From contig JADDOH010024895.1 of the NCBI GenBank assembly GCA_016648135.1, forward strand, positions 124,001-188,000: a DNA stretch of 64,000 nucleotides, in the 5' to 3' direction. Below, in pieces: positions 12,480-22,960 of this stretch (position 1 is its first letter; each line of letters opens with the position of its first letter). The notes under the pieces are model-generated. The model worked only from the letters and a program-made list of their open reading frames with translations. It had not been told where the DNA came from and did not search any database. Source of the stretch: Agrypnia vestita. Its lineage: Eukaryota > Arthropoda > Insecta > Trichoptera > Phryganeidae. The position numbers and the translations under genes were made by a program.

Positions 12480-12522
12480 GGCCAACGTTTCGGATACCAT
12501 TGCAGGGTCCATCAACAGGGCT
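12480..12522 (-). ncRNA. Hammerhead ribozyme motif, core mutated (PLE copy 1, 3' terminal repeat)
   Basis: Minus strand: the first core box reads CTGTTGA (12512-12518) instead of CTGATGA, then the stem-II hairpin around GGACCCTGCAATGG, then GAAACGTT. PLE terminal repeats are known to encode hammerhead ribozymes. The A-to-T change in an essential core box should inactivate this one. Confidence 0.75.
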
Positions 12523-12678
12523 GATGTGATGAGTGAGTGTTGAAGTGTAGGTTAAGTATTGCCTTGCAATACCGTACCGAAGTCAGGGTGTCTCCAAGTT
12601 TGTGTTATGTTAAATACTGAATTGCAGTACCGTGTCGAAAGCAAGGTGTGTGTCTTGATGTAGTGTGTTATGTATCTA

Positions 12679-13183
12679 CTAACGGATGTCGGACTGTGCG
12701 GATCGTCGATTTGATTTATCCTGCAGCGCCGGATACCACGATGTTTTTAACTTAAGACCGTCATCCCTATTAATGTTTACCGGGTGCTTGTATATTTCAA
12801 TTGCTTCTTTGACTAGGCGCGTGTGGTGACTTTTGGGCTTTCCTAAGATTTTCTGCTCAAATGAAAAATGGTGGCCCGTATCTAGAAAGTGCTCAGCCAA
12901 TGCCGATTTTTCCGGGTGACCGAGTTTGCATGCTCTTTTATGCTCATCAACCCTCTTTGAAATCGTGCGTGCTGTTTGTCCCACATACACTTTGTCGCAA
13001 TTTTGACAGTCGAGCCTATAAACACCGTCGGTCTCAAGGGGATCCCGATCCTTCGCTGGTCTTAAGAGGTCCTTAACCTTGTTGTTTGTGCCGAAAACAG
13101 TCTTAATCTTCTGTTTCTTGAGCGCTTTGGCAATCCTGTCTGTTACATTATGGATATAAGGCAAGAAAGCAATCCCTTTGATC
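12679..13183 (-). pseudogene. PLE GIY-YIG endonuclease domain (C-terminal fragment)
   Basis: This is the C-terminal end of a PLE polyprotein, open without a stop for at least 161 codons. Counting from the Met of that frame, the GIY-YIG signature is visible as GVY (47-49) and YVG (60-62). It also has a CxxC knuckle (CQNC), Arg71 in SKRVDEHK, and the Glu-bearing helix KEAIEIYK. In PLEs this endonuclease nicks target DNA for target-primed reverse transcription. The reverse transcriptase is missing: the frame is cut at the palindrome centred on 13202. It is 97% or so identical by eye to copy 2 (30315-31098), so the insertion is fairly recent. Confidence 0.9.
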
Positions 13184-13184
13184 T

Positions 13185-13220
13185 CAGCTTCTGTGTTTTT
13201 CTAGAAAAACACAGAAGCTG
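13185..13220. repeat. Perfect 36-bp palindrome at PLE 5' junction
   Basis: The left half (CAGCTTCTGTGTTTTTCT) is coding sequence shared with PLE copy 2. The right half is its exact reverse complement, leading straight into the inverted terminal repeat. It marks a strand-switch (snap-back) junction. Confidence 0.9.
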
Positions 13221-13268
13221 TATTGCAAGGCAATACTTAACCTACACTTCAACACTCACTCATCACAT

Positions 13269-13314
13269 CAGCCCTGATGATGGACCCTGCAATGGGATCC
13301 GAAACGTTGGCCAG
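13269..13314 (+). ncRNA. Hammerhead ribozyme motif, core intact (PLE copy 1, inverted terminal repeat)
   Basis: CTGATGA at 13274-13280 is followed by the stem-II arms GGACCC and GGGATCC around TGCAAT, then GAAACGTT at 13301-13308. This matches the minimal PLE-type hammerhead. Stem I pairing is short and imperfect as I read it. Confidence 0.8.
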
Positions 13315-13376
13315 AGAGTTCACATATACACGTCAAAATATCCCAGAAAACTATACACAGAAGACTCCCTTAGTAT

Positions 13377-13440
13377 GTTTATCTCTCTTGCAATCCTCAC
13401 CTCATTCATTCGTTCCACGTGACAAGAACCGTTCGTCTTT
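13377..13440 (-). pseudogene. RTE-like LINE fragment at PLE target
   Basis: The minus strand reads HVERMNEVRIAREI, close to HVERMNEERMVRKIYD of the RTE at 21429-22631. PLE copy 1 appears to have landed in or beside a decayed RTE fragment. Confidence 0.5.
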
Positions 13441-14153
13441 TGGCAGCTCCAAAAAGACTTTCTAATACAAAAAATGTTTATAGAGATGTAAATAATATTA
13501 AATAGTGCTATGAAAAACAAAAACACTTTTTATTCAGTTAAAGGCAAATAAATCAACACATTTAAAATCTGTCAGTTCTGTAGGCGTTTGTTGATTTTAC
13601 AAACCTATAAATACATCGGGGCTTGCTTTGCGAGGATTTAAATTTACGCTCAAGTAGATACTCGTAGCAATGGGATGTATCGTTACTGCCACCGATGACG
13701 AAAATTGGTACTTAATATTGTATTTAAAAATAGCTTGAGGATGCCAAGGGTGGCAATATTTACGAGTTATTTTACCACCCAGAACTTATTGTAGGATGAA
13801 TAATAATTTATTAGTAAACTGAAAAAAAATCACTACACCAAAATACAGTACGAAAATGCATAAAAAATAAATCGGTAAGTAGAGGCGATGAAACCGTGTA
13901 CAATGTACACTTATTAGTTGTATTGAATTAATTAATATATTCAAAACAAATTTTCAGATGACAAAAAAAATTTATATATTATGGTTGCGGATATTTTATA
14001 CGAACCGTATGTTTTTACGACCGTAATAACAACTTTAACTCTTTAATTATTAATACTAGCTGTGCCCGCGCGGCTTCGCACGCGTAGATTTTTAGTACAC
14101 TGTTTGGTTCGTCATAGAACGCATATGAATATATATTATATAATTATTACTAT

Positions 14154-14188
<35 letters not shown>

Positions 14189-15508
14189 CTATATATATTG
14201 TGACGTAGCAACCTTTGTTCGTCACACCTCTTCGCGAAACCTCTGAAAAAATGAATGTATCGATCACCGCACCAACGATCTGCACCAAAAATTGATTTCT
14301 GGCCGCGTAGGTACCACAAATATTCTATGGAACAAAATAATGTCTTTGGTCTACTGCAGATAGTTTCACAGCGGTCGCGAACGGCGGGGACGAGATTACA
14401 AAATGGCATTCGGAATCTGACACTTCAGCTTGCAAGATGTGAACTTTTTCTGTGAACCCTCGTGTTAATAGGTAAGCTCATTCCGAGAGACGCAATTTGA
14501 AGTGGCATAAAGATAACATGTGAAATTACATGATTGGTTGTTAATAATGTCTTTCGTCTTAATAGAGGGTTTTTCCACGGGAGCGCTTCGCGCCATGGCC
14601 AGGTGACGCAGCATGGAGTGAAAGGTGGATCCATTGCAACGCCTGGGGGGCAGCTGCAGAGGTGATGTTCCGGTAATCATCTGCATCGGCCGCCCAAAGC
14701 CTCGGGGCGGGGTTGTTCTCTGGACCCTTAAGGGAGCAATCCTCCTCAGATGCGAGGCCAGCAGAATAAAGACCACGACTTGCCTGGTATTCAAATTCTC
14801 TCTAATAATCAATTTCACATCACGCCTGGAGCGAGCTGCGTGTTATCTGACTCCGTAAATACAAGAACATGTGCATCAGGTCGAGCGGTTTTAGAAAAAA
14901 GGAACATTGCTAAGCACGTGCGGAAGCGGTGTTTGTGCCAGACTATTGTAGCTTCATTGTTTTAAATGTGATATAGATATTTTGCCCAAATGTTCATTAA
15001 TTTGCAGATTGTGAATACAACGCCCCGACACCTGCGCTGCGTCACCGCAAGTAGTATAAAAGGATTTAGTTCCACTGTCTTTTCCCTCCATGTATGACGC
15101 GGCCGCTAGCGCTGATGTCGAGGCGTGGTAAATTAAATCTTCGCCTCAATTTATTGTAAAGAAAAGGGTTTCAATGTGTAAAATTCCCAAAAACACTTCA
15201 TAAAAAAATTGTCACCTTCTGTGGCATTATTAAATTCTGTTTAAAATTAGTTTGAATAAATTCCCCTTCATCTAAATAATGTTTCGTTGTATTACCCTAG
15301 TCATTGAACTGTTGCAACTTAAAATAAGTTAAAGGGAGAGACAGCTGAAGTGCGATGTACGCGACACCGGAAGTACCCTGAGTTTAAATTGTGGAAGTAA
15401 GGTGAGTCCGATTCTTCTCCGACTGAGCGAAGCTGGTGGCGACGAGGAGTTCTGTTGGGAGCAACAGAACTTCACGCGTAAGATATAATATATAATATTT
15501 ATATATAT

Positions 15509-15543
<35 letters not shown>

Positions 15544-15545
15544 TA
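13441..15545. other. Noncoding stretch with (TA)n tracts and a hairpin
   Basis: TA microsatellites lie at about 14140-14200 and 15484-15545. The moderately GC-rich part 14250-15120 has several short frames without a recognised family. A perfect hairpin at 15448-15471 pairs AGTTCTGTTG with CAACAGAACT around GGAG. No gene is assigned. Confidence 0.4.
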
Positions 15546-16527
15546 TTAGGTCCTTACATATGAAATTGCGTGGAGTATGGGAGGAACATAAAGCCGCTTT
15601 CTTTTATTATAATATATTTATTTAATAAAAGTATGTACCATTGCTATCTATGCACTTTTGCCATCTCATAGGTAGTTCATCGATCCCTTTACTAAATAAA
15701 CCATTCGGCACGGGAATATAAAATCTTTGAAAGGCGTTTGGCTGCCCATCGGAGTTGAATTTTTTCCTTTCAAGAGTTATCCAAATTTCGAAAAAATGGT
15801 AATCGTTGGGCCAAGGGCCGGATAGTAGGTGGATGTCTTAGACATTCCAATTGAAGCTCCTCTAATTTGGTAGCCGTCTGTGGTGCAGTGTGTGGTCTAG
15901 CGTTATCATGAAGCAGCAGTGGCCTAGAGCGATTACCCAGCCTCGATTGTTTAGCAGCTAGCTTTTCCATCATGGTTTGCAGTTGCTGACAATAGACATC
16001 TGCCGTAATCGTCTGGCCAGATTTAAGAAAGCTGTAGTGAACGACACCAGCACTAGTCCACCAAACGCTCACAAGTAACTTATTTGGAGTCAATTTTCGC
16101 TTGGGGCATGGTTTGGCTGGTTCGGCAGGGTTCAGCCATTGCGATGAGTGCTTCCAATTATCGTACAGGATCCACTTTTCATCATAGGTAATGATTCGAT
16201 TTAAAATCCCTTCATTATTGTGCCGGTTGAGTAATGCAACGCAGCAGTCAACGCGCGTTTGTTGATTTGCTTCACTAAATTCGTGAGGCACCCACCTTTC
16301 AAGCTTTTTCACCTTACCAATTTGCTTCAAGTGGATTAAAACAGTTTTATCACTAACACCGCAGCCTGCAGCTAACTCGGATGTGGTTTGCGATGGATCC
16401 GCTGCCACGGGGCTTGTTCTGCAGGTCGAAATTTCCAGAACGAAAACGTTGTAACCAAAAACGCACTGTGTTTTCTTTTGCGGCACCGTCGCCATACACA
16501 TCATTAATCCTTCGGATAAGGACCTAA
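15546..16527 (-). mobile_element. mariner copy C, internally deleted
   Basis: It sits inside (TA)n with TA on both sides (15544-15545, 16528-16529). The right terminus in plus coordinates is reduced to AAGGACCTAA joined directly to RRINDVYGD-coding sequence, so the normal 5' leader is gone. It is 982 bp long. Confidence 0.9.
15770..16515 (-). pseudogene. mariner transposase (copy C), frame-broken
   Basis: The frame is readable from the helix-turn-helix (GCGVSDKTVLIHLKQIGKV) through ITYDEKWILYDNWK, where the residue before the first catalytic Asp differs from copy B (Cys to Tyr). It continues through LLLHDNARPHTA, the second Asp motif that copy B has lost by frameshift. After LECLRHPP it frameshifts in the YSPDLAPTDYHFF region and ends early. 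An in-frame-looking deletion of about 48 bp removes the NKPRGRP...KAIVE linker. The lesions differ from those in A and B, so the copies decayed independently. Confidence 0.9.
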
Positions 16528-16529
16528 TA

Positions 16530-18249
16530 TATATATATATATATATATACACATTTATTTATGTAATATGCATGAATACATGACAGAAAACGAGCAACAT
16601 TTTTATGATATTAATACGTATTTGCGGATGACTTTGTACACCAACTGTAAGCAAAAATAGTATCGGTACATAGATACTGGGATTACAGATCTTATGCTTA
16701 TATATAATTTACATTTCAGTTTTATGAGTGAACCACGCAATGTGTGGTAATATTTAGTTAGTTGGTATGTCGACAAAGAGAATAGTTAATAAGTGACATG
16801 ACAGAGTACAGACTAGGAGGTTTACTTATGGCAAAACAAGAAATGTAAATTCATTTTCCGAGAAGTGCACAGTGAGGAGGTGAGCTACAGTCAGCAGCCT
16901 AGACCAGTTATCAGGCGGTGGTGGTCGTGACCATACAGCACTAACGGTTTAGAAAATTCTCACACACAAAAAAATCTCTTCACTTTTCTCCGATGGCTCC
17001 GAGGACCTGGTGGAAATGTTGGGTCTTGAAGACAATAATTTGAAATAATTTTAATACCGTCACATTCCCACTTTTCTGTAAAATCAAAATTAAATTAAAA
17101 AGAAAAATTAATTACAAGCAAAAAGAAATCGGTTTGATCCCTTAATTAATTAAACGAATATAATAAAACTGATGACACAAGAACTGTTAACCAATGTACC
17201 ACTTTGACACATTTTTGAACATATCTGATTTGTTGTGATTGGCTGACACCGCGCATGTGCAAATCTAATATTTCTTATTGTTCATTAATTAATATCGGCG
17301 CATCGCGCATACGTACGGTGCGAATCAAAATCTGTGGTAAGAATACAATATTTTAATTTTTATATTTCAAGCACATCCTAAATTTATCATCAAAATTATA
17401 CTAAATAAGTGCAAGCCTTCAGATAATTAAAAATATTTCTATAGTATAATAGTCACCAGTATCTGACGAGGGTGAGGGAGATACAGATACACAAAAGAAA
17501 GCCTAATTTTATTTTAACATAATCCTTTACATAGGCAACGCTAATTTGTTCTGTGAATTAATAACAGCTAATTTTTTGATTGAGCGATAAGCCAAGGTGT
17601 TTATAATTTATTCGTCGTTCTGATCACCAAATTTTTCATAGATACGAAGCTTCATTTTTAAAAAAATAATATGTCAATGTGACGTACGATTATAAAAAAA
17701 TAACAATTATGAAATGAAATAGATCTATAGGACTAAATTATTCATTATTTGAATACGCGAGAAACTAGTAGGTAAGTGATAATGTAGAGATTTAAAATTT
17801 AATAACAGCGATAAAAATCCAACATATTTGGCGCCATTCATATCGTTATCTTCACATACCGTCTCGTAAATTTAGTTATCAAGGTGAAAAACAGTATTCG
17901 TTATCGACCTAAAACTTTAATTTCTACATCATTATTAAATTTTCTCTGTGTCATATTATCAAGTACCAAACGTAATGGCAGAAAAATTGAAATACTTAGT
18001 ATAATAAGGCAGAGAAAATTAAACATTTTTAATTTAACAATTTTTAATAACATAATCTTATAATAAGCTAGACCCACAAAACATCTTGCTGGATGTTTTA
18101 GTCTACAGGTACATCCTAACTACATTTCTAACTAGTTAACACACAATTTATAACATCTTAAAAATAAACTCTTACATTAAATTATTCAAATACTAAAGGA
18201 ACATAGGAATTTTTAATGGTAAACACCAATAAAAACGAATTAATATTTT
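16530..18249. other. Noncoding stretch, nothing recognised
   Basis: It starts with residual (TA)n and continues as AT-rich sequence without conserved frames. Confidence 0.35.
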
Positions 18250-18393
18250 CTTTTTTTTTTACTTAATTACTTTTACTTTTTTTAATTTTTTTATTTAAAA
18301 TATAATAGAAACCTAAAAGGTTTATGGAAACATTTTTACATGATTCAATATAGGAATATATTAATAATATAATTTAGATACAAAGTCATTTTT

Positions 18394-18792
18394 TTATAGT
18401 TGGCCGAGTTTTAGCATTTTTGTCACATCTGTTTTGAATTTGTCAGTGGTCAGTTGTTTGGTCTGTTGTGGTAGGTCGTTGTATAGTTTTAATCCGTTGC
18501 AAATTAGTCGAGATTGTCCTGTTTTTGTTTTGGCGTGTGTTATGTGATAGTTTTGAGCCGTTCTAGTGTTGTGCTGGTGTTCTTCGTGTATTTTGTGTAA
18601 TTTTATGTCTTCGTCTTGTATTTCGCCAATTGCTAGTCTGTGAATGATTTTAAGTGTTTCGATTATTGTAACGCTTTCGATGTTTAATTGCTGTGTTATA
18701 CGGTATACAGTTTCAGTTGTTATTTTTAATTCATAATAATGCGTATCACAATACGACGATTGCAAAATTATGCCTACGCGCATGCGCGGCAC
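18394..18792 (-). pseudogene. C-terminal end of a non-LTR retrotransposon ORF2 (CR1/Jockey-like)
   Basis: The 132-codon minus-strand frame ends HAKTKTGQSRLICNGLKLYN-DLPQQ...DKFKTDVTKML. The pattern of a short basic stretch, an 'NGLKLYNDLP' box, then an 'FK..V..ML' amphipathic helix before the stop is typical of the extreme C-terminus of CR1/Jockey-type reverse transcriptases. No RT or endonuclease motif is present, so it is a 5'-truncated remnant. The 3' untranslated region would be about 18250-18393. The clade assignment is tentative. Confidence 0.55.
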
Positions 18793-19407
18793 GCAGAGTT
18801 TTAGTCTTTGACTAAAATCCTAAATTGTGAAACGTCCGAGGCGTCTCGCGGATCAGGGGTTAGCTGCTACGTGCGTCAAAATGTATATTATTTAAGATTT
18901 CGACAAATGCTCGTATTTACTTTCTATATAGAATTTAAAAAACATATTAATCATTCTGAAATCCTTTTTAAATCATAATGCATATCGTAATATGAAACGA
19001 AAAATAATTATATGTTAGAGGCCAACGCGCATGTGCGCGGCACGTAGACTTTTTCTTGATTTATATAGAATCATAACAAAACGGAAGAAGTGACGCTCTT
19101 TCAAGACTCAAAACGATGAAACAGATCGACAAATTCATATAAAACCTCATTACGCGGGAGATATCAATTGCTTTCGATTATATAATATAATATTAGTTCA
19201 AATTAAAGCAAATTTGACATACATACGTCTTCTACTGATTTTGAATAAAAAATAATAACCAGTCGTAAATCGACATGTGCCTTTACCGCTGGCATTCGAA
19301 GATGGTTTGAAAAATACGCCGTTTGTTGACATATATTTCATGCTTTGGAATTTATATTTTTAAATAGTAATTAAAATTTTAATAAAAATCTAACTTTTAA
19401 ATAGTGT
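18793..19407. other. Noncoding stretch, nothing recognised
   Basis: AT-rich sequence. A short motif with GCGC..GGCACG recurs near 18778 and 19030 without obvious function. Confidence 0.3.
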
Positions 19408-19558
19408 TTGAAGATTCAAGATGGAAGATGGTCCCGCTAGAAGCCTCAACAACCGTCGAGCTTGCATGCGAAGATGTATGAATGTGGATGAGGCGAGAGT
19501 GGTATGTCGTACTGGGAAACGGCGTGATAGTAAGTAAGTAAGTAAGTTGAAGATTCAA
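19408..19558 (+). mobile_element. 127-bp RTE 3'-end insertion with 12-bp target duplication
   Basis: TTGAAGATTCAA at 19408-19419 is repeated at 19547-19558. The insert carries the last RTE codons (SLNNRRACMRRCMNVDEARV), a short internal deletion, the GGAAACGGCGTGA stop region and a (GTAA)n tail, the same 3' end as the larger RTE at 21404-22633. Confidence 0.88.
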
Positions 19559-21040
19559 AATGTTGTTTAAAATCATCTCTTTATATGAATAAAAAGCATT
19601 TTGAAATCACAAAAACACTTAAAAATTTATTATAAATTTGAAGATTTATAACTTTGTTAATATTTAACATTTCTTAATTAGTTTCGTAGAGAATCATGAC
19701 CGTAAAGTAAGCTTTATACGTATAAAAATATTTTCTGCGTACATATAAATATTCGGTAAAAATTAATCTCGTCTAAGACACTAAAAACGATTATTTTGCT
19801 TATATTTTTTTAATTGTAAATAATGTTGAGTTTCTTACTTTAATGAAGGATCAAAGGTTTTATCTAAGTTATCGTTCTAAAAAAATTGCAGTCTAGCCTA
19901 TAAATTCTGATATAAATGAATAATAAAAACCCACATTTTCGTAAAAAATGCTGAAATAGGCATTTGCGGTGAATGTTCAGCCTTAACATATTATTCAGAT
20001 TTCATAATATTCTACCAGATAAATATTTATTTCGATTATTTTTTCAAATATATGTTTAAATAAAAGTCGCGCTTCTTGTTCTCACTGCACGCCCATAGTG
20101 AATACGGTGGATAATTAAAAAGCTTCCAACCAAAACAGCCCAACAGAAGTCTTTGGCAGTTTTGGGTGGGAGTTTTTTTTTACTCTCTTTGGGCGTAGGA
20201 GCATTTACGTTTGGACATTAGGTATTATTGATTCTTATCATAAAAAATCGACGTGGGACATGGGCGCTTATTCTTTGATTTGTTACCGTAATAAAATGCA
20301 TGACATGCACATAATATGTTTACAAATTTTTAAAACGTATAAAAGAGGAGCTTTTTTTAAAAGTTAAAATTTATCAATAAAACTATCGTATGAGTGTGTA
20401 TAACTGTAATCAAAATTAATTTATATCGGAATGTCACCTCGTTAGAGCGCGACTAATGGCGGGCAACCCGCGGTTGAGCAATACTGCTGGACGCGGTTAG
20501 TAATCAATATTTTCGTTTAGAATAAATAAACACTATTTATTGCTTTTCTTTGATATAAATATTCGAATGTCAGTTATTAAAATTAATTAGACAGTATAAA
20601 ATAGTTACCTAGTCACATCGAAAGTAAAGCAAGGTTCGATGCTATATACGAAAAATATTAAATGAAATTTAAACCCGATTTTTAAATAAACTAATGACTT
20701 GCTAAACATTTTTAAGTTAATACAAAAAAAAATAAACAATATTTAATTTATTTCTATTTCATTTTAATTATTACGTTACCTTTTCATCCCCACATCGCTT
20801 TCCTCGCGTTTTATTTACATAAGCATACCTTCTTTGTGGATATAGAATTATATCAATTGTTTAAATATAAATGATCAAAAAATTTTTTTTTGAAAAGTAA
20901 ATGTATTTAATATTATTATTATTTAATATTTTATTGATAATAATATACATTTAATCAATCGAAGTATTGAGTAGTTGTCCATGTAATTTTGCCATTTTAA
21001 GATACCATTGATACCATTGAAATTCTGGGGACAAGGATCG
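19559..21040. other. Noncoding stretch, nothing recognised
   Basis: AT-rich sequence with no recognisable gene or paired repeat ends. Confidence 0.35.
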
Positions 21041-21392
21041 ATAAATGCTTTAAGAAAGAAACGATATTGATTATTTGGCGTCAAATTGGGAAAATAAAGA
21101 AGCTCGCAATGTGGGTACCATAATATATGAACTCACTGAAGGAAAACGGCAAACCCGCGTCGAGGCGTGCCTTAGTTTGTTGAGTCGGCACAAAAATGCG
21201 GGAATCTGAATGGGGTTGTTACGTGTGATAAAAAGTGGACCCTGTATGATAATTGGAAGCGTTCGTCGTGGTTGGACCCAGAGAAGGCTTTTGACTGAAT
21301 GGTGGACCCGTGCAGGCATTATTCATTACAGCTTCTTGAGATCAGGCGCAACAATTACTGCTGAGATATACTGTCAAGAATTAGAAACGATG

Positions 21393-21403
21393 ATGTATAA
21401 GCT
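21393..21403. repeat. RTE target site duplication (left)
   Basis: ATGTATAAGCT is repeated exactly at 22634-22644. Joined across the RTE, the mariner reading resumes. Confidence 0.92.
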
Positions 21404-22633
21404 TACTTACTTACTTACTTACTTACCATCACGCCGTTTCCCCGAGAGGGTAGGCAGAGAGGATAGAGCGCCATACTCTTCTGTCTTGACATACAACTTT
21501 CGCTTCGTCTACATTCATACATCTTCGCATGCAAGCTCGACGGTTGTTCAGACTTCTAACAGGACCATCTTCCAGTATCTGGTTAATCTGGTCATGCCAC
21601 GTCTTCCGTGGTCGCCCTCTTTTTCTGGCGCCGTCAACACTTGCATCATATATCTTTCTTACCATTCTTTCCTCATTCATTCGCTCAACATGCCCAAACC
21701 ACCTGAGCGACCCTATTTTTATTCTCTGTATTATGCTACGATCAGCTTTACATTCATTCCTAATATCTTCATTCTTTACTCTATCATACATGGATTTACC
21801 ACACATACGTCTAAGGGACCTCATCTCCACTGCATTCAATCTACTTTCGTTCCTCTTCTGCCAGCTCCAGGCTTCACTTCCATACATTAGTGTCGGTACC
21901 AGAACTCCATTATGTACCGCCAGTTTTGCCTCGGTAGACATATTTCTATTAGAAATTATTGCATTCAAAGCACCGTTCACCCTATTCCCGGCAGTCACTC
22001 TCCTCTCTATATCTTTCTCAACATTCCCTCTTCTATCGAACATACTTCCCAAGTACACAAACTCATCTACTTGTTCCAAACATTCATTGCCTACTAGTAT
22101 TTCACACGTTGTCTTACTTTCCTCCTTCTCGAATACCATTACTTTTGACTTCTTTACATTCATAATAAGGTCACTTTCCTTGCATACATCATACATCCTG
22201 CTAACTAGACTTTGTAGGTCTTGTTCGCTATTTGCCATTAATACCGCATCATCCGCGTACAGTAAACAGCATACAATCAAATCACTCATTTTCGCTCCTA
22301 TATTCATACATTCCAGTTCTTTCACACAATTATCCATATACAAGTTGAACAGCCATGGAGACATTACACAACCCTGTTTGACACCTTTTGTTATATCAAA
22401 CCACGGTGTGAAAGATCCATTGATTCTTACACACGCAGTACTCCCCTCGTAAAGGGATGCAACTGCGTCTATAAGTTTACTGTTCACCTTGTAATCAGAG
22501 AGTACCTTCCATAACCTTCCTCTAATAACCCTATCATAAACTTTTTGCAGATCTACAAATGCACAGAAAAGTTTTTGGTTTTTCGCTAAAAACTTTTCCG
22601 TCAACACTCGTAGAGAGAATATCTGATCCATGC
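21404..22633 (-). mobile_element. RTE-type non-LTR retrotransposon, 5'-truncated
   Basis: 1.23 kb inserted in mariner DNA with an 11-bp duplication. The 3' end on the minus strand is a (GTAA)n microsatellite directly after the ORF stop, with essentially no 3' UTR, as is usual for RTE elements. The 5' truncation falls inside the reverse transcriptase. Confidence 0.92.
21429..22631 (-). CDS. RTE-type reverse transcriptase, C-terminal 400 residues
   Basis: An uninterrupted 400-codon frame to a natural stop. Visible motifs: RT motif A in FVDLQKVYD with Asp27, motif B in GVKQGCVMSPWLFNLYMD (about 83-100), and the catalytic LYADDAV with YADD at 125-128. A conserved C-terminal region follows, including HVERMNEERM, GRPRKTWHDQI, RRCMNVDEA and a final SAYPLGE. 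The endonuclease and fingers are missing through 5' truncation, so it cannot retrotranspose. The absence of stops over 1.2 kb indicates a young insertion. The RTE-clade call rests on overall resemblance and the microsatellite tail; the family was not checked. Confidence 0.88.
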   Translation of the reverse strand: MDQIFSLRVLTEKFLAKNQKLFCAFVDLQKVYDRVIRGRLWKVLSDYKVNSKLIDAVASLYEGSTACVRINGSFTPWFDITKGVKQGCVMSPWLFNLYMDNCVKELECMNIGAKMSDLIVCCLLYADDAVLMANSEQDLQSLVSRMYDVCKESDLIMNVKKSKVMVFEKEESKTTCEILVGNECLEQVDEFVYLGSMFDRRGNVEKDIERRVTAGNRVNGALNAIISNRNMSTEAKLAVHNGVLVPTLMYGSEAWSWQKRNESRLNAVEMRSLRRMCGKSMYDRVKNEDIRNECKADRSIIQRIKIGSLRWFGHVERMNEERMVRKIYDASVDGARKRGRPRKTWHDQINQILEDGPVRSLNNRRACMRRCMNVDEAKVVCQDRRVWRSILSAYPLGETA

Positions 22634-22960
22634 ATGTATAAGCTCGTTATCAAATAGCCGAGACTCTATCAAATTGCTCTAGTCCACTACTTCACGACAA
22701 CGCTGGTTCACACACTGCACATCGGACCGTCTTAAAGTTACAGGAGCTTCGACTGGAAGCTCTCCGTCACCTACCTTACTCGCAAGATCTCGCGCCTTCT
22801 GATTTACATTTTTTCGGAATTGGGATTACTTTTTATAAGAGAGAAATTTCACGGAGGCGGTGAAAACGCTTTTAAACAATTCATCGATTCCCGTCTCCAG
22901 AATTTCTATAACTTCCACTAAAATGGCAAATGTGCATAAACGATAATCTCCAATACTTAA

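Larger units (their letters stand above)
12394..13363 (-). mobile_element. Penelope-like element copy 1, 5'-truncated, with inverted terminal copy
   Basis: The element is flanked by a 13-bp duplication. In the minus-strand sense it consists of an inverted copy of its own terminal repeat (13210-13363), a 36-bp perfect palindrome (13185-13220), the GIY-YIG-coding 3' part of the PLE ORF, and the 3' terminal repeat (12394-about 12660). Both terminal copies carry a hammerhead-like core. Known PLEs have such 'pLTRs', often in odd orientation, so the layout fits a 5'-truncated insertion that captured an inverted terminal repeat during reverse transcription. Confidence 0.9.
21041..22960 (+). mobile_element. 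Old mariner (second family), split by an RTE insertion
   Basis: Reading across both sides of the RTE gives a heavily decayed mariner transposase: RQIGKIKKLAMWVP, LLSRHKNAG, GVVTCDKKWTLYDNWKRSS and IHYSFLRSGATITAEIYCQE before the insertion, then the IDSR..NFYN and WQMCI-like end after it. It resembles the family of copies A-C but with many substitutions and stops, so it is older or a different subfamily. The N-terminal helix-turn-helix part and clear termini are not found. Confidence 0.85.

Noticed and set aside
12861..13465. Plus-strand frames over PLE copy 1
   Set aside because: Antisense of the GIY-YIG frame and read-through of the inverted terminal repeat.
21210..22452. Long plus-strand frames overlapping the RTE
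   Set aside because: They are antisense shadows of the 400-codon reverse transcriptase frame.
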